Assembly (NCBI RefSeq): GCF_000422725.1
Contig: NZ_AUGP01000003.1
Location: forward strand, 1-64,000
Length of the DNA: 64,000 nt
Origin: Flavobacterium subsaxonicum WB 4.1-42 = DSM 21790
GTDB taxonomy: Bacteria > Bacteroidota > Bacteroidia > Flavobacteriales > Flavobacteriaceae
Direction of reading: 5' to 3'
A model generated the notes under the pieces. That model was given only the letters and a program-made list of their open reading frames with translations, did no database searches and had not been told where the DNA came from. Position 1 is the first letter of the stretch. Every line of letters begins with the position of its first letter. Positions 7,615 to 16,903 of the stretch are shown here, piece after piece. The translations under genes and the position numbers were made by a program.

Positions 7615-10600
7615 TTAGAAAATAATCTTTTTGGTTACTTTACCATTAACCGTATTTACCTCTACAATTATAACCTCTTTTTGTACGTTAAGGTTATCTA
7701 TAGTGGTTTGTGTGGCGTTTATACCGGTTTTGCCGTATAACCTTCTTCCACGCATATCATAAACAGTAACATCTGTAATTTGTGTGTTGGCAGCAGTAAT
7801 GTTTATAACATTGTTTTGTTGGTAAACCACTACGCTGTTATTTAATAACTCAGGATTGTTTGTGCTAAGAGCACCTTGCTGTTTGTACACAATTTCGAAC
7901 CTGTTGTTTATAGTACCGGCTTCTGTTGTAAACGTGTATGCCTCTGTACTAATGTTTTTAGTTATGCCAAGTTGGTTATCTTTAATGTAAACAGCCTGAT
8001 CTGCAAATACGCCATCTTTTCTGCTAATGCTAATAGAATATTGCCCTGCAACATCGGCACGGTAGCCCATTGCAACAACATCGCTATCTGTAAACTGTGG
8101 CCTTGCCTGTATGGTTAAGTTATTAGCATCTTGTATAGAATAAAATGCTAACGGGCTCTCGTTACTAAACATTTTGCCATCTCGGCCTTTATCTAAACCT
8201 AAGGTTGCGTTGCTGCTGTAAACAAGTGCTGCCTGGCTAAAAGAGTTGTTTGCGCTACCTGCTATGTTTATCCAGAACCTTGACCTTGTTTCCTGCGTTT
8301 GGCCCGCCATATTGCCTTTAAAGAACTGGTTGTTGTAAATAGCACCTCTTCTCATACTGTTGGTAAAAGTAACCACAGGGTTTGCAATTTGTGCGGCCTG
8401 TATAATAAAGCCCTGGCCTACATTAATAACCCAATCTGCAGGGTCTACATCATTATTAAAAAAATCATCCCATATTTTACCGCCATAAATATCGTCTCCA
8501 GCTACCCCACCACTTGCATTGTTATACACGTAAGCATCGCGGGTAAGTGTTGTATAGGTGGTAGCATTATGGTCGTTTTTCTTTCTCCAGAAATAAATTG
8601 CCGATTCTTCTGCCATCACATCTTCGTTAGCATCAAAAAATGCCTGAACGTTTATTGGCGATGCATAAGGGTTACCCGTTGCAGTGTATCGTTCTCCGTT
8701 TATGCTTAGCGGATAAGTAATAGTACCGTTGTTTGGTACGCCTGTAAATTTACCTTCGAACACGTAAGTTTGAGTACCTGCATAATAAGGACCCGTTGGA
8801 CCACCGGTAATACTGTTTGGCATACGTATTAGGTAGCCTTTACCTACAGTAAACGGAGCAGTAAGGTCGGCCACAGGGTTGTATTTTTCCATGTATATGT
8901 TGCTGCCGTTAAAGTAACCATACTCATAAAAACGGCCAGTGCTTGTAAAGGGAGAGAATTGCCCCAGTTTTTGTCCGTTTACCGGAGAAGACCATAAAGT
9001 GTAATCCAGCCTGTATAATTCTGATGCTTTTTTCTTAACAGTAACGTTTCCAATGTTGGCCTCGCCTGTTTGTTGTATAAGATGTGCATTGTTTTGGAAA
9101 GTAATGCTACCAGTCTGGACATTAATATTGTGTTGTACCGTTACCAGATTTTCTGACGGGATGTTTACCACCGCGTTGTTAGAAACTATAATTCTGCACG
9201 CATTAAGGTCGGCATCCACATTATAGGCACCGGTAAAGAATGCCGTTGTAGAAAGATCTGGTGCGCCATTGCTCCATGCAGTACCATTCCAGGTTGTACC
9301 TTTTACAGTAAGTGTTGCGTAGTTAGTAGAATTTACATTAGCATAGGTAAATCTGCCAACAACCGCCCTTACATAAGTAGTGGTATCTAACGGGCCCAAC
9401 TCGGCACCGGTTAAAGTAGCAGTTGTATTGGCAATATCTGTTGCATCTGTAAAGGCTGCATTAGTAGCCCTTTGCCATTTAATAATGTTACCTGTGTAGC
9501 CCGATAATGTAAGATCTGATGCCAATAAGCCACTGCATACTGTTTGAGTACCGGCTACAGTACCGCCAACTGGTGGCTGCTCTATTACTACAGATGCCGT
9601 CGCTGTTTGCTGAATACCAAATTTATCTGTAACTGTAACAGTATAGTTGTATGTGCCCGGAGTAGTAAGAACCGGCGAAGCCGTATTAGTTGTTGATGAT
9701 GTAGCCCCTGTTCCTGTCCATGAATATGTATATGGACCGGTACAACCTGTAACCGTAGCTACTAATGGTATTGTAGCACCTGTTTGATACGAGCCTGCAC
9801 CGGCAAGGCTAACGCCAAAGCTACCGCGGGTTATGCCGTATAAATGTAGTTCCTGAGCGGTTAGCCCCACACCTGCAATACTGGTATACCTAAGCGCTAA
9901 TCTTTGTATAGCCACGCCCGGTTGTATGTTAATAGATACAGGTTGGCCATTTGCAAGACCTGTAGCAATGCCTAAAGATACAAATGCGGCATCGTTTAAG
10001 GCTTTGTTGTACACTATTGTACCGCTGCCATCGTAACCAATAATATGAACGCTACCCAGAACACCAAGATCTACAAGGGTGTTTGCCATTTGAAATTTAA
10101 TGTTGTAACTATCTGTAGTGGCAGCTGTACCTGCAAAATATATAGATTGTTGCAAGCCCACACCAACGGCAAGTGTACCAAGGTTAATAGTAGAGTAGTT
10201 AGTAGTATTGGCATCTATAGCACGGTTTGCATTAGTAACATTGGCACCTAAAAGGCTTACAACACCAACACCTTCGTAGCTTGTATAGTTACCAATACCG
10301 CAAGAATTTGCTCCGGTAGTGTAAAAAGCCTCGTAAACGTCTAACCATCTTGAAGCTATAATTCCTCCAAGCTTATTGTTAATCCTAATACGGTTATAGT
10401 TACCTGTAGGTACAATTCTTATATAGTAATCGCCTGTGCCGTCTTGTACAATCCTCATAGTGTTAGATGTAAAGCTTGTGCTGGTTAGTACTGCAGGGGT
10501 GGCGCCATTATTGGAAACAATTACCTGAAGGTACTGGTCGCCAAGTACAATGCCAAGAACATCGTCCAGCAAATCGCCAAGGGCACCACCAAGAAGTGCT

Positions 10601-10887
10601 TTTAGCTGATCTGTTTCCTGCATGTTTATTTTAACATAAGCCGGGGTGTTTGCCGGCACCACCGAAGAAAACTGCAGTTCTATATGGCCTTCAAGAGTAA
10701 CAGCCACGTTGGTAGTGGTAATACGTGCCGCAGTGGCAAGGTTTTGATCGTGAGCCAGCGTAGGGCTGGCTACATAAGCCTGACTGCTAACTGAGTTAGC
10801 ATATTGTGTTTGTGCAAATGCGCCAAAGCCACAATAACAAAAAAATGCAATTGTAAAAATTGCTCTAAAGAGTTGTTTTGCCTTCAT
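7615..10887 (-). CDS. Giant secreted protein with PKD-like domain and T9SS sorting signal (paralog 3)
   Basis: 1090 residues; signal peptide ending GAFAQ near residue 26. Unlike paralogs 1 and 4 it has no IPT domain. The first 350 residues are a different region, possibly galactose-binding-like, with an LLGGALGDLLDDVLG stretch. A PKD/SprB-type repeat follows at about 355-435 (YSWTGTG ... YTVTVTDKFG). The shared module starts near 525, with RLDYTLWSSPV near 605, and the protein ends with the sorting domain (VYDMRGRRLYG ... GKVTKKIIF). A good -7 box and an activator-like direct repeat lie upstream, which its neighbours lack. Probably a surface protein or adhesin; ligand unknown. Confidence 0.85.
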   Translation of the reverse strand: MKAKQLFRAIFTIAFFCYCGFGAFAQTQYANSVSSQAYVASPTLAHDQNLATAARITTTNVAVTLEGHIELQFSSVVPANTPAYVKINMQETDQLKALLGGALGDLLDDVLGIVLGDQYLQVIVSNNGATPAVLTSTSFTSNTMRIVQDGTGDYYIRIVPTGNYNRIRINNKLGGIIASRWLDVYEAFYTTGANSCGIGNYTSYEGVGVVSLLGANVTNANRAIDANTTNYSTINLGTLAVGVGLQQSIYFAGTAATTDSYNIKFQMANTLVDLGVLGSVHIIGYDGSGTIVYNKALNDAAFVSLGIATGLANGQPVSINIQPGVAIQRLALRYTSIAGVGLTAQELHLYGITRGSFGVSLAGAGSYQTGATIPLVATVTGCTGPYTYSWTGTGATSSTTNTASPVLTTPGTYNYTVTVTDKFGIQQTATASVVIEQPPVGGTVAGTQTVCSGLLASDLTLSGYTGNIIKWQRATNAAFTDATDIANTTATLTGAELGPLDTTTYVRAVVGRFTYANVNSTNYATLTVKGTTWNGTAWSNGAPDLSTTAFFTGAYNVDADLNACRIIVSNNAVVNIPSENLVTVQHNINVQTGSITFQNNAHLIQQTGEANIGNVTVKKKASELYRLDYTLWSSPVNGQKLGQFSPFTSTGRFYEYGYFNGSNIYMEKYNPVADLTAPFTVGKGYLIRMPNSITGGPTGPYYAGTQTYVFEGKFTGVPNNGTITYPLSINGERYTATGNPYASPINVQAFFDANEDVMAEESAIYFWRKKNDHNATTYTTLTRDAYVYNNASGGVAGDDIYGGKIWDDFFNNDVDPADWVINVGQGFIIQAAQIANPVVTFTNSMRRGAIYNNQFFKGNMAGQTQETRSRFWINIAGSANNSFSQAALVYSSNATLGLDKGRDGKMFSNESPLAFYSIQDANNLTIQARPQFTDSDVVAMGYRADVAGQYSISISRKDGVFADQAVYIKDNQLGITKNISTEAYTFTTEAGTINNRFEIVYKQQGALSTNNPELLNNSVVVYQQNNVINITAANTQITDVTVYDMRGRRLYGKTGINATQTTIDNLNVQKEVIIVEVNTVNGKVTKKIIF

Positions 10888-10912
10888 AATTCATTTTCAA
10901 TAAGTTATGAGG

Positions 10913-10920
10913 CAAAATTA
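10913..10920 (-). promoter_or_regulatory. -7 box of T9SS paralog 3
   Basis: Reads TAATTTTG on the minus strand, an exact TAnnTTTG, 25 bases before the start codon. No TTTG is found at the usual -33 distance, which fits dependence on an activator. Confidence 0.6.
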
Positions 10921-10955
10921 ACGCGGCTTTAACAGGTAGGGGTGGCTAACATTTC

Positions 10956-10991
10956 TATATGTCGGTCAAAATGAACGATATATCGGTCAAA
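10956..10991 (-). promoter_or_regulatory. Direct-repeat operator, possibly LytTR-type
   Basis: Two copies of ATATNTCGGTCAAA (10957-10970 and 10978-10991 on the plus strand; TTTGACCGANATAT on the minus) are offset by exactly 21 bases, two turns of the helix. They lie about 50-85 bases upstream of the predicted start of transcription of the gene at 7615-10887. Response regulators with LytTR domains bind tandem direct repeats with this spacing. The identity of the binding protein is inference. Confidence 0.5.
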
Positions 10992-11012
10992 CGCACTTCT
11001 TTAAGAAATGAG

Positions 11013-11044
11013 AAAACCCCGCAGTAATTAAACTGCGGGGTTTT
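11013..11044 (-). terminator. Terminator of T9SS paralog 4
   Basis: AAAACCCCGCAG and CTGCGGGGTTTT form a 12-base-pair stem with a T run on either strand, 21 bases after the stop of the gene at 11066. Confidence 0.85.
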
Positions 11045-11065
11045 TCTTATAAAAAATCTTATGTA

Positions 11066-14000
11066 TTAGAACACGATCTTCTTGGTAACTTTACCGCTAA
11101 GTGTGTTTATTTCTACAATTAGAACTTGTTGCTGAGCAGCAAGGTTAGCTATAGATGTTTCGGTAGCATTGATATCTGTTTTAGTTAACAGTTTACGGCC
11201 ACGTATATCATAAATAGTAACATCTGTCATTTCGATATTTCCAGAAGCAATGTTTATAACACCACCTTGTTGGTAAACTACTACACTGTTAGCTGTAAGT
11301 GCAGGATTTTCTGTACTTAGTGGCTGCATGTAGATTATTTTAAACCTGTTAGCAAAAACACCAGCCTCTGATGTAAAGCTGTATGGAGCTTCAGAGATAT
11401 TAGTTGTTGCACCTGTAAAGTTATCTACTAAGAATACATTCTGGTCGTTTTCAAAAACACCATCAGTATGGTCTAATTTAAATGTGTACTGACCGGCAGC
11501 TGAAGCTGTATAGTTAACAGTAACTTCGTCTGTAGGATCAAAAGCAGGTCTTGCTTCAATAACAAGGTCGTTATCTTCTACAGTAGTGTAAATAGATGCG
11601 CCATTAGCAGTTTCGTTAAGTTTAAAACCATCATAACCAGCATCAATACCTGTTGTAGCACCATCTATATAGGCAAGTAGCAATTGGCTAAATCCGCCTT
11701 CTGAAGATAAGTTTAACCAAAGGCGAGAATCGTTATTTGCAGTTGCACCTTTAAAGAAAGGATTGGTTCCGCTTGGAGCTGCAGCAACCCTCATTGCATT
11801 ATTAAACTGTAACTGTGGTGTAGCAAAGCTGGTATTTGCTTTTACAATAAAACCTTGTGCAGGAGCAATGGTCCATGCAGCGTTATCTCCTGTGTAAGTG
11901 TCTAACCAAGCCTGGCCGCCAGTGTTGGAATATTCGGCGTTAGTAGGATCGTTAGGATTTTCCGGAGTAGCAGAGTTAGCTGTTAAACCTGCAAGGGTTA
12001 ATGTAGCATAAGTAGATACTGTATGGTCGTTTTTCTTTCTCCATAAGTAAAGGCCAGATCCAGCTGCAAGTGCACCTGTAGAACCTGAGTTACCTAAAAC
12101 AATACCATTATCATTAAAGAATTTTTTAACGCTTATTGGAGATGGGTAAGGGTTACCTGTAGCCGTATATGCAGTACCAATTGCATTTAGTGCTTTAGTG
12201 TATGTACCTGTGTGAGGCTTACCTGTAAACTTACCTTCAAATATATGTGTAGCTGTACCTAAATAGTATGGTCCTGTTGGGCCACCTGTTATAGAGTTAG
12301 GCATACGTATAAGGTAACCTGTAGCTGTCTGGAAAGAGGCAGTTAGGTTTGGAACCTGTATATAGCTATTAGTTGGGCCATCAAAAGTATAAAAACGAGA
12401 TGTGCTTGTAAATGGAGAGAAAGTACCAATTACTTGGTTGTCTACAGGAGACGACCACATGGTGTAATCTAACCTGAACAATGGGTTACTGTTTCTTTTA
12501 ACCGTAACAGCACCTGTGTTAACTGCACCATCGTGTTGTACTAAAGATGCGTTGTTATTAACCACTACACTTGCTGTAGCGGCAACAGTTAAATTTGTAG
12601 CTACTTCAAGAGTACCGTTAGCTTCTACTGTTACAGCAGGTGTAAATCCGCTTGTGGCAGCATCTACAGTAAGTGTTTTAGCAAGACCTGTTACACCGGC
12701 AGCAATGTGCGGGTAGCTTGGCCTTCCTGTTGGAATTGTAACATCACTTTCTATTGTTGGTACAATACCACAAGACCAGTTAGATGGAGTATTCCAAAGG
12801 TTATTGCTTGCACTACCAACCCATGAGTTAGCAGAAATAACAGAAATAGTTACAACATTAGAATATTCTGTACAAGACCCGTTAGCCGAAGTTATTACCG
12901 CCCTGTAGTAAGTTGTTTGTGTAAGGGCAGCAGTAGTATAATTAGCACTTGTTGCGCCTGTACCACCTGTAACGTTAACAAACGTGTTGTCTTCGCCACT
13001 TGTAGATTGTTGCCATTGTATATTGCCTTGTTGTCCTGATAAAGATAATACAGATGTAGAGCCTATACATGCCGGGGCAGGAGCCGCTACAGGGTTACCT
13101 GCATTAGCACCGGCACCTACCGTAAAGTAAACAATAGAACTTGTTACAGATGTACATGGTTCGCCATCAATGATTGCAGAACCATTATTCCAAACTTTTA
13201 CAAAGTAGTATTTTTGGCCTAAAGCCGCTGTACTTGGATAGTAAGAAGCACTTGTTGCACCTGGTATAAGAGTATGTGTAGCGTTTGGAGTAGGGATAAT
13301 TTCGCCAGAAATACCATTACCGTTAGTGTCTCCGGTTTCAGTTGTAATATTGGTAGTTGTATACCATTGATATTTAAGGTCGGCACCCTGGGCACCTACA
13401 CTTATAAATTTATCTGTAGTGTTAATACATGCAGTGGTGTACGGCGATACAGATGTTATAGCCGTGTTAAGGTAAGCCGGGCTGGTTATAGCTACGCTAC
13501 CGTTAGAAGTATTAGTTACTACACATGTATATGTACCAACATAAGCACTTGTAATAGGACTTATAGTTAAAGATGTACTGGTTGCGCCAGAAATTGTTAC
13601 ACCGTTAAAAGTACCGTTAACAAGGTCAATACCATTTCTTTTCCACTGGAAGGTGTTTTCTGTACCAACAGCGTTAACCGATACAGCAAAAGTTGTAGAG
13701 CTACCAAGACATGCTACCTGAGAAGTTGGCTCACCAGTAATTTCTGGTGCAGGTACCTGGAAGCTTGCTCTGTTATACGCTAAGAAAGCAGGGTCGCTGC
13801 TACCACTTGGCATCACTTTAAATTTAGCTGCAAGGTCTTTGTTTGTTGCATTAATACCAAATTCGCTTAGTTTGTAAGCTACAATTCTATAATCCCTATA
13901 GCTTGGAGAGAAAGATGTAGTATAAGCTTGTACAACTGCACTGTTAATTGCACTACCCATTGGTAATGTAAAAAAATCTGTTTTATAAGTACCAATTGCA

Positions 14001-15034
14001 GGAATCTGGTCGAAAGTAACCTGTATAGGTGTACCTACTACGTTACCTGTAGCATCTATAAAAGAGTAAATATCTGTACTACCCGGAGCAGCTACCTGTG
14101 TAACCATAATATCTGGTACATTATCATCAATACCATCACCTACAATAGATGTAGCCTGGAATGTCATTACAGATTCGGCAGGAAGGTTAGTTACACCTGT
14201 ACCAAGGTCAAGGCCACGAATACCGTCTATAAGTACATCTCTAACCTTAAGTCCGGCAACATCCGGGGCAGTAACTGTACCACCATTTGGGTTATTGTCT
14301 ACTTTAGATCCTAAAACGATAAGCTGATCGTTAGCACTTATAGTACCTTCAAGTGTACTTACAGGCAGTGCCCTAAAGTTTGCAGGTAAGTAAGTATTAG
14401 CAGCAACACCATCTCCGGCAGTTAAGCCACCAACAGTAAGAGAGTTTGTAACAGCGCTTTCGCTACCTGTACTATACAACACGCCACCGTATTGAAAACC
14501 GGTAAGACTGTGGTGCTGGTCTGGCCTATCGTTAGTATTAGAGCTGGTAGCCGTACTGGACCAGTAACCGTTCCAGGTACTAATCATACGTGTAACCTTT
14601 GAATTTGCTGCAACAGTTGCATTTGGCGATACAAACGTAAAATTAGAAGAAATTACATTAGAGTTTATATTTGTTGTAGCAATAATTCTAAAGTAAACAA
14701 CACTTTCGCCTGTATTGGTACCTGTAATAGCAGGAACAGTAATTTGCAGTTTGTTTGCAGATAATGCAACAGCTTTTAAAGAGTTAGTATACGCTGCACC
14801 TTTGTAAAACCTGACTTTATCAGCTCCGAATGGTGCAGGATATGCTGCTCCTGTGGCGTTGCCCGGAAATGCAGCATTTGTAGTAGTTACTGTAATAACT
14901 GTACGGTAAGTAACCCGCGAGTTAGGAGTAAAAGATTGAATGGTAGTCCCCGTTTGTGCAAACGCGGCTGCCTGAATGAAAAACAACCACAAAAGCAATT
15001 GTTTCCTGAAAGGAGTAATTTTTTGAATGTTCAT
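11066..15034 (-). CDS. Giant secreted multidomain protein with T9SS sorting signal (paralog 4, longest)
   Basis: 1322 residues with a signal peptide ending AAFAQ near residue 27. Order seen: an IPT-like or beta-sandwich domain (about 30-130); the region shared with paralog 1 (STWNGYWSS ... KVMPSGSSDPAFLAYNR, about 150-420); an Ig-like domain (about 425-515, with YTCVVTN); a further pair of Ig-like segments; then the common module (W-N-T-P-S-N-W-S-C near 755, RLDYTMWSSPV near 840, MPNSITGGPTGPYY) and the sorting domain (TIYDIRGRKLL ... GKVTKKIVF). Paralogs 1 and 4 are full-length homologs, so they are the closest pair although they sit at opposite ends of the array. T9SS export is inferred. 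Confidence 0.85.
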   Translation of the reverse strand: MNIQKITPFRKQLLLWLFFIQAAAFAQTGTTIQSFTPNSRVTYRTVITVTTTNAAFPGNATGAAYPAPFGADKVRFYKGAAYTNSLKAVALSANKLQITVPAITGTNTGESVVYFRIIATTNINSNVISSNFTFVSPNATVAANSKVTRMISTWNGYWSSTATSSNTNDRPDQHHSLTGFQYGGVLYSTGSESAVTNSLTVGGLTAGDGVAANTYLPANFRALPVSTLEGTISANDQLIVLGSKVDNNPNGGTVTAPDVAGLKVRDVLIDGIRGLDLGTGVTNLPAESVMTFQATSIVGDGIDDNVPDIMVTQVAAPGSTDIYSFIDATGNVVGTPIQVTFDQIPAIGTYKTDFFTLPMGSAINSAVVQAYTTSFSPSYRDYRIVAYKLSEFGINATNKDLAAKFKVMPSGSSDPAFLAYNRASFQVPAPEITGEPTSQVACLGSSTTFAVSVNAVGTENTFQWKRNGIDLVNGTFNGVTISGATSTSLTISPITSAYVGTYTCVVTNTSNGSVAITSPAYLNTAITSVSPYTTACINTTDKFISVGAQGADLKYQWYTTTNITTETGDTNGNGISGEIIPTPNATHTLIPGATSASYYPSTAALGQKYYFVKVWNNGSAIIDGEPCTSVTSSIVYFTVGAGANAGNPVAAPAPACIGSTSVLSLSGQQGNIQWQQSTSGEDNTFVNVTGGTGATSANYTTAALTQTTYYRAVITSANGSCTEYSNVVTISVISANSWVGSASNNLWNTPSNWSCGIVPTIESDVTIPTGRPSYPHIAAGVTGLAKTLTVDAATSGFTPAVTVEANGTLEVATNLTVAATASVVVNNNASLVQHDGAVNTGAVTVKRNSNPLFRLDYTMWSSPVDNQVIGTFSPFTSTSRFYTFDGPTNSYIQVPNLTASFQTATGYLIRMPNSITGGPTGPYYLGTATHIFEGKFTGKPHTGTYTKALNAIGTAYTATGNPYPSPISVKKFFNDNGIVLGNSGSTGALAAGSGLYLWRKKNDHTVSTYATLTLAGLTANSATPENPNDPTNAEYSNTGGQAWLDTYTGDNAAWTIAPAQGFIVKANTSFATPQLQFNNAMRVAAAPSGTNPFFKGATANNDSRLWLNLSSEGGFSQLLLAYIDGATTGIDAGYDGFKLNETANGASIYTTVEDNDLVIEARPAFDPTDEVTVNYTASAAGQYTFKLDHTDGVFENDQNVFLVDNFTGATTNISEAPYSFTSEAGVFANRFKIIYMQPLSTENPALTANSVVVYQQGGVINIASGNIEMTDVTIYDIRGRKLLTKTDINATETSIANLAAQQQVLIVEINTLSGKVTKKIVF

Positions 15035-15770
15035 AAGCAGTTAAATTAACTTTTAAAAAATATTTTTGAGAAAATACAATTGCTCACTATCTAATCTTTA
15101 GATATTTAAATAATAGATAATGGGTAACAATGGTATTTAGGGCAAAACAAATTTATATTTATAACTATTGTAAATCAAGCAAATAACAAAATATAATTAC
15201 GTTTTGCATTATTACTAAAAATATTATCTAAAACTCATAATATAGTTTGAAAGAATGATATTTTTTGCTGCTTTAATTCAAATAAATTAGCTTTTTTTTA
15301 TCTAATTTTTAACTCTGAAATCTTTGATTATAAAGTTTTTTCCTACAATTTTAACAACTTATAAACACTTTATTAACCAAAAAAATCTAAAAAACTACAT
15401 TTGATAGATAAATAATGCAAAAAATACCGATGAAATGCACATGTAAATCTGATTTATAGATATGTTAAATCTTGTTAAATCAGTTGCTTATGAGTGAAGC
15501 AATCATTATAGGTTGATAATAAACAAAAAAACGCATGTTGGGGACACGCGTTTTTTAATAGCAAAAGGGGTAAATTAATTGTAATATTTTTTTTAGATAC
15601 CTGCAGAGGGCTATTGCGGTATCATTATATGTTTTATTTTGATATAGCAAATGTACTATGCCCTATTGTTAATAAATTAATAGTTCAATATGTAATAACT
15701 ATATTGGCATCTATAGTATCTATGGCATCTTCATTAAAAGTTAAGATGTGCTGCTTATTATAAAATAATG
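15035..15770. other. AT-rich 0.7-kb gap with an orphan hairpin
   Basis: No coding sequence, RNA gene or repeat copy was recognised apart from the hairpin at 15525-15556. The stretch separates the minus-strand T9SS array from plus-strand housekeeping genes and presumably holds the promoter of the gene at 11066; no full TAnnTTTG match was found for it. Confidence 0.4.
15525..15556. terminator. Orphan terminator-like hairpin
   Basis: AAAAAACGC and GCGTTTTTT arms flank a 14-base loop; T runs on both strands. No gene ends next to it: dusB starts 230 bases to the right and the T9SS gene starts 490 bases to the left. Possible leftover of a lost array member. Confidence 0.55.
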
Positions 15771-15778
15771 TAATTTTG
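15771..15778 (+). promoter_or_regulatory. -7 box of dusB
   Basis: TAATTTTG, an exact TAnnTTTG match ending six bases before the ATG at 15785, so the mRNA should have little or no 5' leader. Confidence 0.6.
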
Positions 15779-15784
15779 CACAAA

Positions 15785-16786
15785 ATGAAGAAGATGGTTA
15801 AAATTGGCAACATAGAGCTACCGGATTTTCCGTTATTGCTTGCCCCAATGGAAGATGTAAGCGACCCGCCTTTTAGAAGGTTATGCAAAACACATGGCGC
15901 CGACCTGATGTATAGCGAGTTTATAAGCAGCGAAGGACTTATTCGCGATGCGATGAAAAGCCGCCAGAAGCTGGATATATTTGATTACGAACGCCCCGTG
16001 GGTATCCAGATATTTGGTGGCGATGAAGAGGCTATGGCCCTTTCGGCAAAAATTGTTGAGGCCGTTAACCCAGATCTGGTAGATATTAACTTTGGCTGCC
16101 CCGTTAAAAAAGTGGTGTGCAAGGGTGCCGGCGCTGCCGTGCTTAAAGATATCGACCTTATGGTGCGCCTTACCAAAGCGGTGGTTAACAGCACGCACCT
16201 CCCGGTAACGGTAAAAACCCGCCTTGGCTGGGATGACAACTCTATTAATATATTTGAGGTGGCAGAGCGCCTGCAGGATGTGGGCATAAAAGCACTATCC
16301 GTTCACGGGCGTACCCGCGCACAAATGTATAAGGGCGAGGCCGACTGGACCGAGATTGCCCGCGTTAAGAACAACCCGCGTATGCACATTCCTATTTTTG
16401 GGAATGGCGATATAGACAGCCCCGAAAAAGCATTAGACTACAAAAACAAATACGGCCTGGATGGTATTATGATTGGCCGTGCAGCCATTGGCTATCCGTG
16501 GATATTTAACGAGATTAAACATTTTCTTGCCACCGGAGAGCATCTTGCTGCCCCAACGCTTGAAGATAGGGTAGAGGCCGCACGCAACCACCTTACATGG
16601 GCCATTGAATGGAAAGGCGAACGCGTAGGTGTTTTCGAAACCCGTCGCCATTATACCAATTACTTTAAAGGTATTCCTAATTTTAAAGAATACCGACAGA
16701 AGCTTGTAACGCAGGATGCCGCCGTAGATGTATATGCAGTTTTAGACCAGGTTATAGAAAAATTTGGGCATAGCCAAACGGTATAG
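15785..16786 (+). CDS. dusB: tRNA-dihydrouridine synthase B
   Basis: 333 residues from this start. Flavoenzyme that reduces specific uridines of tRNA to dihydrouridine with NADPH. The family landmarks are present: LLLAPMEDVSDPPFR at the N-terminus of the FMN-binding TIM barrel, DINFGCPVKKVVCKGAGAA with the catalytic Cys of the loop, KTRLGWDD, SVHGRTRAQMYKG, and GNGDIDSPEKA ... DGIMIGRAA for phosphate binding. Length is normal. A TTG at 15776 and ATGs at 15785 and 15794 are in frame; the -7 box overlaps the TTG, excluding it. 15794 (MVKIGN) is the alternative start. Confidence 0.93.
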   Translation: MKKMVKIGNIELPDFPLLLAPMEDVSDPPFRRLCKTHGADLMYSEFISSEGLIRDAMKSRQKLDIFDYERPVGIQIFGGDEEAMALSAKIVEAVNPDLVDINFGCPVKKVVCKGAGAAVLKDIDLMVRLTKAVVNSTHLPVTVKTRLGWDDNSINIFEVAERLQDVGIKALSVHGRTRAQMYKGEADWTEIARVKNNPRMHIPIFGNGDIDSPEKALDYKNKYGLDGIMIGRAAIGYPWIFNEIKHFLATGEHLAAPTLEDRVEAARNHLTWAIEWKGERVGVFETRRHYTNYFKGIPNFKEYRQKLVTQDAAVDVYAVLDQVIEKFGHSQTV

Positions 16787-16903
16787 GCAACTCAGGCAAC
16801 ACTTAACTTGAAAAATATTCAAATCCAGAACGGCTTAAAGGACTTTGCTACTTTGCCACTCTGTAACTTTTAGACATTATAACTTTACGACTCTACAAAC
16901 TCT

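Noticed and set aside
15776..15784. TTG start for dusB
   Set aside because: It overlaps the -7 promoter box, so it would precede the transcript.
16790..16903. Thiamine riboswitch before thiL
   Set aside because: The gap is short low-complexity sequence without the conserved THI-box motifs.
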